DNA from: Voacanga thouarsii
Lineage: Eukaryota; Streptophyta; Magnoliopsida; Gentianales; Apocynaceae
DNA: 64,000 nt
Direction: 5' to 3'
Assembly: GCA_026120185.1 (NCBI GenBank)
Contig: JANUWF010002353.1
Coordinates: forward strand, 124,001-188,000
Under the pieces are notes generated by a model. That model saw only the letters and a list, made by a program, of their open reading frames with translations. It was not told the DNA's origin and searched no databases. The position numbers were made by a program, and so were the translations under genes. Below are positions 43,586 through 56,117 of the stretch, piece by piece; the first letter of the stretch is position 1, and each line of letters begins with the position of its first letter.

Positions 43586-43800
43586 ATTGTTGGTGCAGTG
43601 GTTGGTTGCTTGAAGCTCTTCCAAGGTGACCAGGGATCAAATCCCAGATCTGTCACTTCCTCCTCTTTTTCTTTTGATTAAAGGGAGCATAAGGCTTGCA
43701 AATGGGCTTGCTACCTAGTGCCCAACGACAGCCAGCCTTTTGTCACTCAGGCGCTAGCCCAAGGCGTTGAACACTATTCTTCGTGCCAAGCTTGCCAATT
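43586..43800 (+). mobile_element. Probable tRNA-derived SINE nested in the Copia 5' leader
   Basis: TTGTTGGTGCAGTGGTTGGT resembles an A box, and ACCAGGGATCAAATCCCAGA about 35 bases on contains a B box-like GATCAAATCC. A T/C-rich stretch and a GC-richer body follow, before TTTTTT at 43806. The block lies between the primer-binding site and gag of the Copia element and is unlike its surroundings in base composition, as a nested insertion would be. No tRNA cloverleaf is intact. Confidence 0.45.
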
Positions 43801-44077
43801 ACAATTTTTTTTAACATAAAAATAAAATAAATCAAAAGGAAAATCAAAAGGAAAACATGGAGACGTAATCCACCCCTTTTGTTACAAGACTCGATAATAC
43901 TTGTACATATTCACCGAATCAAAAACTATGGCCATAAAATTATTTTGAATAGAATTAGTCAAATCATTCACCATGAACATAAATGCATTATTTCTACACC
44001 ACTTAACTATATATATATGTATAAAAGATTTAATCTTAACACATAAACACATATCAAAACCTGGCTCTGATGCCAAT

Positions 44078-44725
44078 CGTTAGTTAATAGGATCGACATG
44101 CTTATATGCTAACTAGATTAAATCTCGAGAATATGTGAAACGAATCATACCTTTGTAGATATCGTCTCCACCAATACGATTCTTGAAGTCTTTGGCTTTC
44201 TGGTAATGCTCCAAACCCCCAAGTCTTCTTCAATGTAATCTCGTTGGACCAGAAAAAATTGCTAATCGTATTTTGTTTCTCTCTTTGTTGAGGGTGGACT
44301 CACACAAAAATTGAGAGAAAAACCTCAGAGAACAACAACGATATTTTTCACGTGTCCCTGAAATAGAGTTATATCCCATATGCATATTGGACTCTATCTC
44401 ATAATACAAATCCTGATAAAATAAGAAAAGTATAGTTGAATATAACTATTTCCACTTATCATATTCCATCTAAAATACGATTTTTTATTTCCTATAATTT
44501 TCATTAATAAATTATAAATAAATTATAATTTATTATTATCCCATAATTAGGAACCACCGAAGGAACCTGACCGGATACAATTAGATTAAGTTCTAATAAA
44601 TTATTTTGTCAATAAAAATAATTTATTAATTACGTTCCACTTCACTAAAAGTATGTAATTGCATTCTTAGTCTAATCGCAATTAATGGAGTCAATAATCA
44701 TATCCATTAATTGATCGATCTAACA
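44078..44725 (-). repeat. 5' LTR of the Copia element
   Basis: This is 648 bases ending GATCTAACA, the partner of 37066-37731. The terminal TG is mutated to CG. It is adjoined by the primer-binding-site complement CTGGCTCTGATGCCAAT. Confidence 0.9.
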
Positions 44726-46327
44726 ATTTTTTGCCTGAGTCATGAGAAATTGAAATGGCTAAGTGGATAGACTCCCTTGATTTTGTGAGTTTGGAATTTC
44801 ATTAGAAGTCATGCCATGTCTGAACCTCATAATTAGGTAGTTTGGGAACTCAAATCATGCTGAGAAACAAAAGTTTCTTGGAGGCAAGTACTTTTTATTT
44901 CACATTGAATGGTCTAGTTGCTTAAATATTTTATACTAAATGTCACGATATAATTTAAAATAATTATTATTAAAAAAAAAGAGCACCCCTTCTTCCTTCA
45001 ACAAAAAAAAAAAAGAAGTAATTTGTGATGAAAAAAATATTTATTAAGAAAATATCCATTGACACAATTATTCGTTTTTAGTAACAAAATTTATAATATA
45101 TACATATATAAGAGCCATAATGCGAAAAGGGCGGCAATGGAGCCGGTGTGATTACTTTAGTACTGTATAGAGTGCTGGTGGAAAGATGGGTTTGACCTTA
45201 CAAGACAGTGTCTGGAGGAAGAACCCATTTATCTAAAGACTATTGCATGAGCAACTATACAGACAAAGATGGTAAGGTTCTTCCGTTTTTTCATTTTGAG
45301 CCCATCCCGCTCGGGCTGTTTGTTACTAGACCATCATGTTAGCCGGGCTATCTTTCTACCGACAATGGGCGGACTTTCGACTTTATATAAGGTAAGAATA
45401 TGACCTGGCTTTTGCTGCGACTTGTCTTCTCGACATCCTTCAAAACAACATGGGCATTTGTATCTGACACCGATTGTTAAAAAGAAAAGAAAAAAAATAA
45501 TGAATTGATTAAATTTTTAGTACAATTTGTTAATCTTGGAGAGTGAAAAGAAATTTTTCTAACAAAATTTTGGAGAGTGAATCTGGATTTTTTAAGCTGT
45601 TCATCTTGGTCTTTGCACTGGTGAGCTGGGGCAGACTAGGGACTAAGGAGGAGTAAGCAGTTGATCAATGTCTAAAGATACTTATGACACAAAGAAACAA
45701 ACATTTAGGACAGGAAATGAAGGTTGCAAACCATGAGCACTGGCAATTGAAATGCAAAGACTGTGGCACTGAGGGATGGCAATTCCTTTTGAAACTGTAC
45801 ACTTTGCCTCTGCACTTAGTTTTCCGTGAACATTTGTAGTGGGAATTTGTTTGTAGTAATTTATTTCCCTTCTGTGCAACCCTTGTTTATGGTATCGGCA
45901 GCAGTGGTGGTGAACTCCACCGTCAAAAGTTTTTCTATTTGGAAGAGTGAATTGTCGTGCCAGAAGTAATCCTGAAGTCTGCAGGGCCCGTTTTCCACCA
46001 CGCTTTTTCATTCAATTCACTTCACATCCACCCAGTGTTCCGCAACACAACAAAAAAACAAACCACAATTACTCTTCATTACTGCTACTCCTATCTCTTT
46101 CACAGTTCACCAGCAATGGAAGACAGTGAAACCCACATGATCTTCTTGATGACTTGGTCCAAGAAAACATATTTTTATACAAGTTCGTTTTTGTTTATAT
46201 AGCTCGACATGGGTTTGTAGGCATTCTTCTTCTTATCTTTGCGGATATTCTGGGTGACTACGTTGCAGTTCACAGTTTGGGTGGTGACGAGAGGCTTCCT
46301 TGCTGGAAATTTTCCAATGGGTTGAGT
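44726..46327. other. Intergenic DNA upstream of the secreted-peptide gene
   Basis: Just after the LTR, ATGGCTAAGTGGATAGACTC and GAGTTTGGAATTTC (44755-44810) are loosely SINE-like. I see no convincing gene. The 109-codon minus-strand frame at 45682-46011 lacks any recognised motif. Confidence 0.4.
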
Positions 46328-46337
46328 TTATAAAAAG
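46328..46337 (+). promoter_or_regulatory. TATA box of the secreted-peptide gene
   Basis: TTATAAAAAG lies about 165 bases before the ATG at 46493. The spacing suits a start site near 46360 and a 5' UTR of roughly 130 bases. Confidence 0.45.
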
Positions 46338-46492
46338 GGCTTCGTTTTCATTTTAGGCTTCCAAGAAGGAACAGATAACTCCTTTAGTGTGTCCTTGGAA
46401 AGGAAAGAAGTAATCTTTTAGCTAATCAAGTGTCCAATAGAACTTCTAAGTGACGAAGAAAAGCTTGCTCTCAATACCATCGTGTAGGAATT

Positions 46493-47703
46493 ATGAAGGC
46501 TTTTGGTTTCTCCGTCTTGTTCTTCATATTCGTCGTTTCTTTTGCTTTTCTTGTTGAAGGCACTGCCTCCCCAAGTTCTGGTAATGTTCTATCCATCTCT
46601 TCCTTTCCTCCAACAAATTTTTTACATTTTAGGAGACCACCGTTGTGAATGACTATACTCTATATGCAGATTTGCAGAGCTAGGATAGGGTAGCATCCAT
46701 GTTACTGATTACTTATTGAATCATATGGATAGGCAGAAGTTTGATTTTCACTTGGATTTTATTGAAAAAACTTGTTATTTATTTGTTTCTTTGATTTCTC
46801 AAAATTTGGAATTTTTTAGACTTCAAAAGATCCTATCAAGTTTGTTGCTTTTGTTCACTGTTGTGTTGTCTCCAGATGTGAAGAATCTGTCAGAAGCCTC
46901 CTTTATTATCTTTTGGCTGATTAGGGAATTGAGCTCTGAAATGAGCTAAAATAGTAGAGGAAGGGCTTTCCAGGTCTAATTGCAAAAGAAAAGAATGACC
47001 TCTGTGACAAAAGAATCATCTAAATTTTCTTCCAATGGTGGGATGCTGGATTTATACGGCTTTGTCATAGTGATAAATAAAATAAGTCAATAGATTGGAC
47101 AGGTGGTAAGTAGAAGTAGACCTTTTTTCACAAGAACTTTTTATTACTTTATATGGCAAGTGTTCTTTTCCATAAACTCGTATGATGAAAACTGGTCAGC
47201 AATCATGGTCATGGGATTGGCAAGAATCGTTCCTGATTTCCACATGCCCTAAAATTTTCAATTCACTTCAGTTACTTATTTTGGTAAATGAATCTCAGGT
47301 TTGGCTGTGGAACAACATAGGAATGACATAACAATGAATCTGAAGGGTAGGAAGCTAAAGGTAATGCAGTTCTGTGCCTTGTTAACATTTGATGCCTGAC
47401 AGACTACACTAGAAATCTATTAGACTACATCACAAGGATATTCCAGTGAGATGCTTATTGTAACATGTGTAATGAACTTCTGGATCTCCCTCTTCCAATA
47501 TGCAGGATAGCAGCTCTACAGCAAGTGCTGACAACAATAAACCAGGGACTGTCAATCTTGAGGACTACCGGCCAATCGATCCAGTGCCAAGTTCAAAGGC
47601 TTCAGTAAGGCCTGGACCTATCCAGCATGGTACTCCTCTCATGCCATACATTCCCAAGCCTTCCCCTCCCCCAAGTAACTCGAAGCACGGCCTGTTTCCT
47701 TAG
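46493..47703 (+). CDS. Small secreted, tyrosine-sulfated-peptide-like precursor
   Basis: The exons are 46493-46580, 47299-47360 and 47506-47703, all GT-AG and in phase, giving 115 residues. Residues 1-24 form a classical signal peptide (MKAFGFSVLFFIFVVSFAFL, then VEGTAS). A hydrophilic variable region with KGRKLK follows. A C-terminal segment contains NLEDYRPIDPVPSSKAS and then RPGPIQHGTPLMPYIPKPSP. The layout (signal peptide, dibasic stretch, Asp-Tyr motif, Pro-rich conserved C-terminus) is that of plant secreted signalling-peptide precursors, where DY marks tyrosine sulfation in PSK, PSY, RGF/CLEL and CIF peptides. It matches none of those consensus sequences that I know, so the family is left open. 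It could equally be a small Pro-rich apoplastic protein. The ATG chosen is the one opening the signal peptide. Confidence 0.8.
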
Positions 47704-50700
47704 ATCACTTCGGAGATCCATCTTCCTGGTGTGAAGTTTTATGGAATAATCTTTCAGCTGCCTATTATGTCCCAGCTTGTCTAGTATCTAATATGTCTAT
47801 ATTGCCAGTTCACATACGTATAAGAGCTGTACTGTGGTTTCTTTTGTTGTGTTACAAGTACTGTATAACTTGCTGTTTAAGTACCCAAGTGCTTCACTGG
47901 AGTCCTCTCCCTTGAGTTAGCAGTCCCTTTGGGTGGTAATATTAATGACTATTTGCATTTGCATAATCCCACGGCGTAGCTTTGTTGTTAGAAACCATTT
48001 TGTTTCCTTCTTCTTTTATGCAATTAATTTGTCTTAGATTATGAATCTTAATGTCGATTATAAACATAATCCTTAATTGGAGAGAGTATTTGATGCATCA
48101 GCAGTGCTGACTATATAATAAGACATCATTTTGATCTATTCGTAAATGAGACCATCCATCTAAAAGCCCACATTTTGTCCCACAAGGGTGCTCAATGCCA
48201 AAGCACACAATAATTTTCTCTATCTTATGAGTAATGAATATTTCACCTTCATCCTGTCCCCTTCATCATAACAAGATATGCAAAATTTTAATCATAAACT
48301 AATTATCTAGTACTTCTATATATAGAGTAGATATTTAGATCTCTTCATGTCTAATTGGACTTAAATGCTATAAAATGAGTTAGCAAAAGTAGGTGCAATG
48401 ATCAAAGTTACAAACCTACGGGAACTAGTTGGAAAAGTGAGAAGATTCCTTCTTTCTCAAGGTAAAGCCATTATTATTGGGTTGTTGCTTTTCCTTGTTT
48501 TCTTTTTTCTTTTTTTTTTTTTTTGGTTCCTGAAATGATTATCAACCTCCCTTTTTATAATCTACAAATTCAATTGTGATTAATATTTATTCTTTTTTTT
48601 TGGGGGGTTGATAATCTAAGTATTCGATTATTTTGCCCAACTATTGATGAAACTATAAACCCCATTCCAGATCCATAGGACCATATCCATATAAATTCAA
48701 GTTGATCACACTCAAGCAAAGTATGTAAATCTGAATCATTGACTTGGTGACCAATCATGTCTCTACTTTACCAGTTGCTCCACTCGATGATGTTCGCCTT
48801 AATTCATTTGAGTATTCTGGTGGGTTTTCAATATTCGTTCTTCACCCCATGCATAATTTGAGTCTTGCTTTCTGGTGGGGTACTGTTTGCCTTAATTCCT
48901 TCCCACTGTTCAACCCACCTCATTTGTTCAGTATGGGAGGTTCCCAACCCCTATTATTTGCTATGAACCAGTGGCCAGAGTTGATGAAAGGTCATTGAAA
49001 GAAAACTATGTCTTTCTTTTTCCAGTGCCCACAGCTTCACTTCCTCTTTTTCTGGATGGAAAATTGGAGAATATAATCATTGACATAAAAACCAAAGCTT
49101 GGCCATTAGAAATTTCATATCACAATTTGTATTATTTCCAAAATGGGGTATATATATATGATAGCTAAGTTTGCTTCAATACCAAAAGGATTATCTTTTT
49201 CCTTTCTCTTCTTTTTGAATCAGGGAAGGACCATGTATATGAAGTGATTCTCAAGTTATGAAGCTTTCCATCTGCTAACTGTCATCATTTTCCAAGTATA
49301 ATTATGGTTTACCTGAAATAAATGCTAATTAACCACTTGACCTACTGCCCAATAATTTAAAAAAAAAAAAAAAGAATACTACTGATTGACAAATTGAGGA
49401 TTTATTCAAACTCGCAATTGAAATGCTCTGAGTATTCTCTTTTCTTTTAATTTTACGTGAGGACGGAATTAAAATCTTAAAATTTAAACAATTGAAACAA
49501 TGTCAAAAATCGAAATATAAGTTCAAATAATATTAAACTAATAAGGATGCTTGTAACGTTATTTTTGGACATCTCCTATCACTGACTTTAAATTATTAGG
49601 AAAAATAAATTACGATCTGATCCTTAACAACTTAAAATGAAAGAAAATTTGAATACCTGACCTCACGCAGAAATTCAACTTTCATCAACTCTTTCAAACC
49701 ATTGAGACAACACGTCTATTAAACTAACATTCTTGTATGGAACTTTTGTCATGAAAAACCTGCCTTGGTCTCAATCCATGAGCTAGAGTAGGGAAGGATG
49801 TAGGACCCTAACGAGGAAGACACCATGCCGAGCAAGTAAAGTAGCAGAAGAAAGATGGTGATAGACAAAGAAACAGCAGTGGAGAAGACCAATGAAGGGC
49901 AGAATGCTTTTGGCCGAACAAGCACATCATGGCTTTGTAAAATTGCACTCTCCTTTTTGCTGGAAAGTAGAGGTTTTAATCTTCTTATTTTATGACTTAA
50001 TAGTACTTGGCAATTGATAGTTTTGAAGGCAAAGTTATAATACTTAGTCTAATTAAGTACTCCTGAATTATTTTACTAGTACAATTATTATTTCTTTGAA
50101 GACTAACTACTCATGTTTTTTGCTAGTTAATCACATGATATTACTCATTAATCATCATTAAGGTTCTTTACTAGCAATGAAGGCTACATATACTCCTAAG
50201 ATTTTATTCTTCAAAGCTCTCCAATGCCATACATACAAGAAGCCCACCAAATGTTGTAAATGAAGTTATGTCGTTCCTTTTCAAGTTAAATTATTAATAT
50301 ACAATTATATCGTGTGTGTCTATAATAATAAGTATTTATTGAAATAACATATATGAGTAATTTTGAATAAAAAATTACTTTCATTTTTGAATTTCTTTCA
50401 ATATATAATTGACAAATTTAGATATTTGTGTTAAAAGATGACGAGTTTTTTTTTTTTTTTCTTCTTCTTCTTCCTTTTGCATAGATTACTATTTTTTTTT
50501 CCCCTAATTTTTTATCCACACCACAGCTTCTATACTGCATTCTAGTAAATTTAAGCACGTGTCGATCATGTATCTTTTGATAATTTCACTATTTTATGTT
50601 TAAATTCAATTAAATCTGTTGTCATATAATTTAACTCGTGTCTAAATTTGTCAAAATCCGTCGTAGGATTAATAGTTTAAACTAAAAGTTACAAAAAAAA

Positions 50701-51503
50701 AATAATTGTGAATTAATAAAGAAATTTTTTTATTTATTTTAAAATAAACAATATAATTAATAAATTAAATTTACGAATATCCCTTCTTCCAAGTGTAATG
50801 AAAATGGAGACAAGAAATGAAATAATTGAATTAAAAGCTGGACAATGGAATGCATTTGTACGTTTTGAATTGAAATGAAAAACAAAACGGACAATGTTTT
50901 CCCATCCTTGCAAAAAGCCTGGTCAAGTTATTTATTATTATTATTATTTTAATAATTTATGTATTCGTACTACTAATTTTCATTTTAAGAATTTTAAATA
51001 AAATAAATTATGAAATATACCTCACGTACTAACATCAACTCTCTATGACATTCTGTCTCTCTCTCGTAGCAAGACTTTATATAAATTAATCATAGTTGTG
51101 TCTAGAAGACAAGTTATCATTTCTTAATGGTACCTGTGGTATATTTAAATTACAAAATTTTATACTAATTTATTTATACTAAATTAAAAATTAATAGAGA
51201 TAATATAAATAAATGATAAATATTGAGAAATAATTTTTTTTTAGAAATTGAAAAAAATATAATTTAAATTGAATTTAAATTTTAAATTAGGTGTCAATTT
51301 GTTGAGAGGAAGTAACGTGCGGATGAAGGTACGAACCTTGAGAGAAATCAGAAATGGTCCCTTCGAATTTTGACCGACCAGTTGTAGTATGTGTATTTAT
51401 GTCTTTTATGTGCTGTTTATTTTGGAACCGTACACGTGCATTCGGATTTTTCATGTTCTTTATCGTATTTTTTGCCCCCCTTATTCATAATAAAGCTTGT
51501 CCT
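47704..51503. other. Intergenic region, 3.8 kb, no supported gene
   Basis: The 3' UTR of the peptide gene probably extends to about 47960. The rest is AT-rich, with T and A homopolymers near 48510, 49360 and 50445. The 84-codon plus frame at 48744-48998 and its overlapping neighbour have no motif and no splice context I can support. Confidence 0.5.
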
Positions 51504-51867
51504 TGTTATAAAATTAGGGTAGGGTTAAAATAAAATCTTCACATTACACACTAATAAAATTTTAACTATTCTTTACACAATAATTTCTCTTCAAACTTCT
51601 CTCTTTCTTTCTCTCACAATTCTTTCTCTAATCTTTCTTTCAATCTTTCTTTCACAAAATGATGGTGTATTACAAGTTTAGAGAATAGCTCTATTTATAG
51701 AGCTCTAATTAGTGGAATACATCATGGCATACATCATCTTCAACTAATCTCAATTAATGGTGTCTCCACTAAATGGTGGACATCCATAAAAATCTTCTAA
51801 TAATTCACATAAATCCATAATTAGTGGAGCCTCCACTAATTAATGGAGATTCCAATAATTCATAACA
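51504..51867 (-). repeat. 3' LTR of the RKD-carrying Copia element
   Basis: 364 bases. It contains the mirror of the CTATAAATAGAG promoter-like box near 51690 and a GTGGAGCCTCCAC palindrome near 51825. It is followed on its inner side by the polypurine-tract complement. Confidence 0.92.
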
Positions 51868-51993
51868 CTCCCCCTTGGATGTACATCCATACATAAAAAA
51901 TATGCCTCATTAAAACCTTACTAGATAAAAACCCAGTGGGAAAAAAAAAATCTAGTGAAGGAAAAAGGGTACACTATTCTATATGTCTGTTTA

Positions 51994-54000
51994 TTACTCC
52001 CCCTGATGAGATGATTCCTTTAAATCTTTAAACCGACGCATACCGATTTTATATCTCAACTTTTCAAATGTTGTAGTCGGTAAAGTCTTCGTGAAAATAT
52101 CTGCGAGGTTATCACATGACCGAATTTGTAGCACATCAATTTCACATTTCTTCTGGAGTTCATGAGTAAAAAAGAATTTTGGTGAAATATGTTTTGTCCG
52201 ATCTCCTTTAATATATCCTCCTCGTAATTGAGCCATGCAAACTGCATTGTCTTCATAAAGAGGAGTTGGAATATCTTTAATTGATGATAATCCACAACTT
52301 TCTCGGATATAATGAATCATGGATCTTAGCCATACACATTCTCGACTTGCTTTAAGAATGGCTATAATTTCAGCATGATTTGAAGAAGTAGCTGCTTGGA
52401 GATATCGAAGGACTTGTTTAATTCCATTCAAATGTCGTCGTATTGGTGAAGAACTAAATCTTGCTAATAAATTGACAGCAAAAGCAATATCAGGTCTTGT
52501 ATTATTAGCAAGATACATCAATGCACCAATTGCACTGAGATATGGTACTTCAGGACCAATGAGTTCTTCATCATTTTCTTGAGGTCGGAAAGGATCTTTA
52601 TCCACATTTAATGATCGGACGATCATTGGAATACTCAATGGATGTGCTTTGTCCATGTAAAATCTTTTTAGAACTTTTGCTGTATATGTTGAATAAATGT
52701 TCTACTTGCCAAATATTCAATTTGTAAACCAAGGCAAAGTATACTTTTACGACCATCCTTGATGTCGAATAATCAATTGTTTCTTAGAACTCTTCAGGAG
52801 TTCCAATAAGATTAATATCATCAACATATATAGCTAATATCACAAATTTAGAACCAGATTTCTTAATAAAAACACATGGACATACCTGGTCATTTTTAAA
52901 TCCCGCTTTCAATAAATATTCACTAAGACGTGTGAACCACATGCGCCCAGATTGCTTCAGGCCATATAATGATTTCTGCAACTTGATGGAGTAATTTTCA
53001 CGAGGATAATGTTTATATGCTTCGAGCATATGAAATCCTTCGAGGATTTTCATGTAAATATCATTTTCTAAATTTCCATACAAGTAAGCTAGATGACAAC
53101 ATCTAATAGGCGCATATCTATCTTTTCATATACTGCCAAACTGATAATATATCAGAGTGTAATAGCATCAACAACAGGAGAATAAGTTTCATCATAGTCA
53201 ATACCTGGTCTTTGTGAAAAAACCTTGGGCTACTAATCGCGCTTTATATCGAACGATTTCACTCTTTTCATTGTGTTTTCGCACAAATATCCATTTGTAG
53301 CCAACAGGTTTTACACCTTCTGGTGTTCGGACTGCAGGTCCGAAGACTTCACGTTGTGTCAGTGCATTTAACTCCGATTGAATCGCATCTTTCCATTGCA
53401 GCCAATCTTTTCTATGCCGACATTCATCAACTGATATTGGTTCAGGATCATCATTATCCTGTGTAATATCAAGAGATATATTGTATGCAAATATATTATC
53501 AATAACAGTTTCTATCCGATTCCAACTTCTACCGGAAGTGGTATAATTGATAGAAAATTCGAGTGTTACTTTCATCAACTTACGGTTCTTTGTCATCGGT
53601 TCTCTCTTGGTCTTTATCATTCTTTTCTTCAATATGATCTTCTGGATCATTTAATCCTCTTTTCTTTCGAAGATTTTTATCTTTAGAACCAAGAGGTCGG
53701 CCACGCTTACGGCGTGTTTTTGACTCAGCGAGCTATAGGTATAATATTTTGTTCTACTGGAACTTCAATTCGAATAGGAGCATTTATAGTTGGAATATGC
53801 GATTTTGTAACTCTTCTGGAGTCAACAAAAGCGTCTGGCATTTGATTTGCAATGCTTTGCAAATGAATTATCTTTTGAACTTCAAGTTCACATACGCTTG
53901 TGCGCGGATCAAGATAATTTAATGATGTTGTCCAATCACGATCTTTCTTGTACTGTTTCTGTTCTCCCCCTAATTTAGGGAATAATGATTTCACAAGAGA
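51994..54000 (-). pseudogene. Copia pol remnant: integrase C-terminus, RT, RNase H
   Basis: From 53994 downward, the integrase-RT linker region (SLFPKLGGEQKQYKKDRDWT) carries DPRTSVCELEVQKIIHLQ, typical of Copia elements. RT follows with GYKWIFVRKHNEKSEIVRYK and the catalytic AIYVDDINLIG near 52820. RNase H and tail follow with NHAEIIAILKASRECVWLRS and ADIFTKTLPTTTFEKLRYKI, ending at 51994. Frames break near 53700, 53190 and 52700, so it is dead. The protein match fades just before KSLFPKLGG, at about 54000, which is taken as one edge of the foreign RKD segment. Confidence 0.88.
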
Positions 54001-54243
54001 ATAAGAAAAGAAATATAAGAAAATGATGACAAGCAGAAAATGCCAAGAAAAATATCTCCTTTTTTTTTTACTCTTTCCGGTACCGACTTTTCCTCTTCCT
54101 CTCTTGTCTTTTCTTCTCCTCCGACCCTCTACCTACCATCTACCTCTTCTTCTTCCTCATACAGATATATATATATATGTATCGATTTATATCTCAGTCA
54201 TCAGTCATTAGTAAATATAAAAAACAAAAATCACAAAGCAGAT

Positions 54244-55645
54244 ATGGAGACTCGTAATTCATTTGAGACATGGTCAAATTTTGACTCGGTTTCTGCAGCA
54301 GATTTTGATGTATTTTCCTTTTCAAACCAACCGCTTCTGCCTAATTCGAACGCAGAAGATTTTGATATGTTTTTTCCTTTCCAAGCCAACCGCTTCTGCC
54401 TAATTCGAACGTAGAAGATTTTGATATGTTTTCTTTTTCAAACCAACCACTTCCTCCTAATTTCAGGTGAGATATCTTTGAGGGCTTCCATTTGTTTTTA
54501 GTGTGCTTGATAATGAAATTAAACTCTCTTTTAGTTTGTTTTTTATGTAAATCAGTGGAAGTTTTGAACATACTGCTTTGGACCAAGTTGATATGCCCCT
54601 ACAAGAGACTGCTTTTGATACTGTTCCTCTTGATGCTATTCCTTTGAATGAGGATATGCTTGTGCATGATCCTTTTTACTCTCTAATGGATTTTGAACAA
54701 AGCCAGAATATGTTTCCAGGTTATTATACATTTAAACATGGATTTTGAATGGTATTACCTTTACTGATATTATTTTCTTTTTCTAAGAGAAATAATGAGT
54801 GGTCTTGGCAACGAAGTCGGAGTAAGTAATCATGAAATGCATAATATCGAAATTCAAGATATTATTGCAGACAAAATTCCTGGGGAGAAGATGATGATTA
54901 AGAGGCAGAGAGAGAAGAAGGGCAATAACTCCCATACACTATTAAGAGAAACAATTTCGCAATACTTTTACCTATCAATCAAGAGCGCAGCCAAAGAACT
55001 GAATATTGGCATAACCCGTCTCAAGAAAAGATGTAGGGAGTTAGGAATTCGTCGATGGCCTCACAGGAAGTTGATGAGCTTGGAGACCATAATTAAGAAT
55101 GTTCAGGTTCTCTCTCATACATACTTATAATTTGCAAGTATGAAACTATGAAATATTTATAAATAAATAACCGATGATATCACTTCGATTTACAGGAGAT
55201 GCAAAATAAAGAAGAAGGAGGACATATGGCTGAGAAGAAGTTGAAAGAAGTCATTGCGATACTGGAATGTGAAAAACAGTTGGTGGAAGAAAGTCCTAAT
55301 ACGCATTTAGAGGATCAAACACAGAAATTGAGACAAGCATGCTTCAAGGCCAAATATAATAAGAAATTTAATTATAATAAACTTAAGGGGATCATAAAAT
55401 CCCAAGACTCATTTCGCAGTAATTTTACGGCTAATTCTGCTACTAGTCTCGATGCTGGCTCAAAGGGGAAAGAAAAGGAAGAGGATGCCGAAAAAGAGGA
55501 GCTGAAGTCCATAATTACTAATTGTTTGTCTTCCTCTAATGTAAATATTGAAAAAGAACAATTACAAACATTCATCTTAAATTTGTCAGTTCAATTACAA
55601 AAGAGCAACTATAAGCATGTATCCTCAAATTCATATGAACACTAG
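54244..55645 (+). CDS. RKD: RKD-type RWP-RK domain transcription factor, first exon frame-broken
   Basis: The exons are 54244-54466, 54556-54719, 54790-55106 and 55196-55645. Exon 3 encodes the RWP-RK domain: LRETISQYFYLSIKSAAKEL, then NIGITRLKKRCRELGIRRWP and HRKLMSLETIIKNVQ. The RWPxRK motif is intact as RRWPHRK and runs into a Lys/Glu-rich, probably coiled segment in exon 4. RKD proteins are nuclear DNA-binding factors of egg cell and early embryo identity. Exon 1 starts METRNSFETWSNFDSV and contains three tandem DFD-type units. The second has a length change that shifts frame and meets TAG at 54412-54414. The third unit is back in the frame of exons 2-4, so an ATG at 54426 could give a 323-residue protein with the whole domain. 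Introns show it is a genomic, not cDNA, copy. Its promoter is at most the 240 bases before it plus antisense Copia pol. Confidence 0.85.
54299..54466 (+). repeat. Three tandem coding repeat units in RKD exon 1
   Basis: Each unit begins GCAGATTTTGATGTA, GCAGAAGATTTTGATATG or GTAGAAGATTTTGATATG and ends near CTAATTCGAAC or CTAATTTCAG. The units encode (E)DFD(V/M)FSFSNQPLLPN. The T/C run after DFDM is two bases longer in unit 2 than expected from unit 1, which throws the frame. Confidence 0.8.
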
Positions 55646-56117
55646 TGATATGAATAAAGATGTGATGCTTATTATTAATGGAAATATCTTTTTCCCTTAT
55701 TATCTTTTCTGTTCCACTTCAAGTGGCCAGTATTTCTCTGTGATAAGGGAAATATCGAGTGTATCCATGACCATAACCACGGCCACTGCCACAACTACGA
55801 CTATAACGATGGCTTCTGCTGGAGCCAACGACATTCACTTCAGGAGTCTCTGTTGAGTCGATTCATCCGGCTTCATGATTTCTCAATAATAACTCATGTT
55901 AAATCTGTCAATTTTGGATACCCTTTTTCTTGATATTGTTACTGTAGAATATGAAAAGTGGAGAATGTCTTCTCCAATATAACTTCATCAGTAACTTTTT
56001 TTCCGTAAAATTTTTAACTAAGATGTAGTTTTATATATCACGGAGTTCACGGTTTTACAATCTTGCAACTTCAGGTGCAACCATTCATACCGTGCAGTGG
56101 GTAGTACAACCATCTTC

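Larger units (their letters stand above)
37066..44725 (-). mobile_element. Decayed full-length Copia retrotransposon
   Basis: The element is on the minus strand. The left LTR (37066-37731) begins TGTTAGTTAATAGGATCGAC and ends GATCCAACA. The right LTR (44078-44725) is its near copy, with the first base changed to C. Next to the right LTR is CTGGCTCTGATGCCAAT, the complement of a tRNA-Met-type primer-binding site. The opposite internal end has a purine tract (on the minus strand) beside the left LTR. Candidate target-site duplications are GTTTT on the left and ATTTT on the right, an imperfect match. The internal reading frames carry stops and a duplication, so the element is not autonomous. Confidence 0.92.

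Noticed and set aside
43586..43660. A functional tRNA gene
   Set aside because: A/B-box-like motifs are present but acceptor, D and anticodon stems cannot be formed, so SINE origin is more likely.
45682..46011. 109-codon minus-strand frame upstream of the secreted-peptide gene
   Set aside because: No recognised domain, low-complexity start, and it overlaps the probable promoter. There is no splice or family support.
48744..49168. Two overlapping plus frames of 84 and 65 codons
   Set aside because: No motif, signal peptide or exon partners. Length is compatible with chance.
53990..54243. A MITE in the RKD promoter as described for citrus polyembryony alleles
   Set aside because: The 240 bases before the RKD start show no inverted-repeat element. 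What adjoins is Copia pol on the opposite strand.
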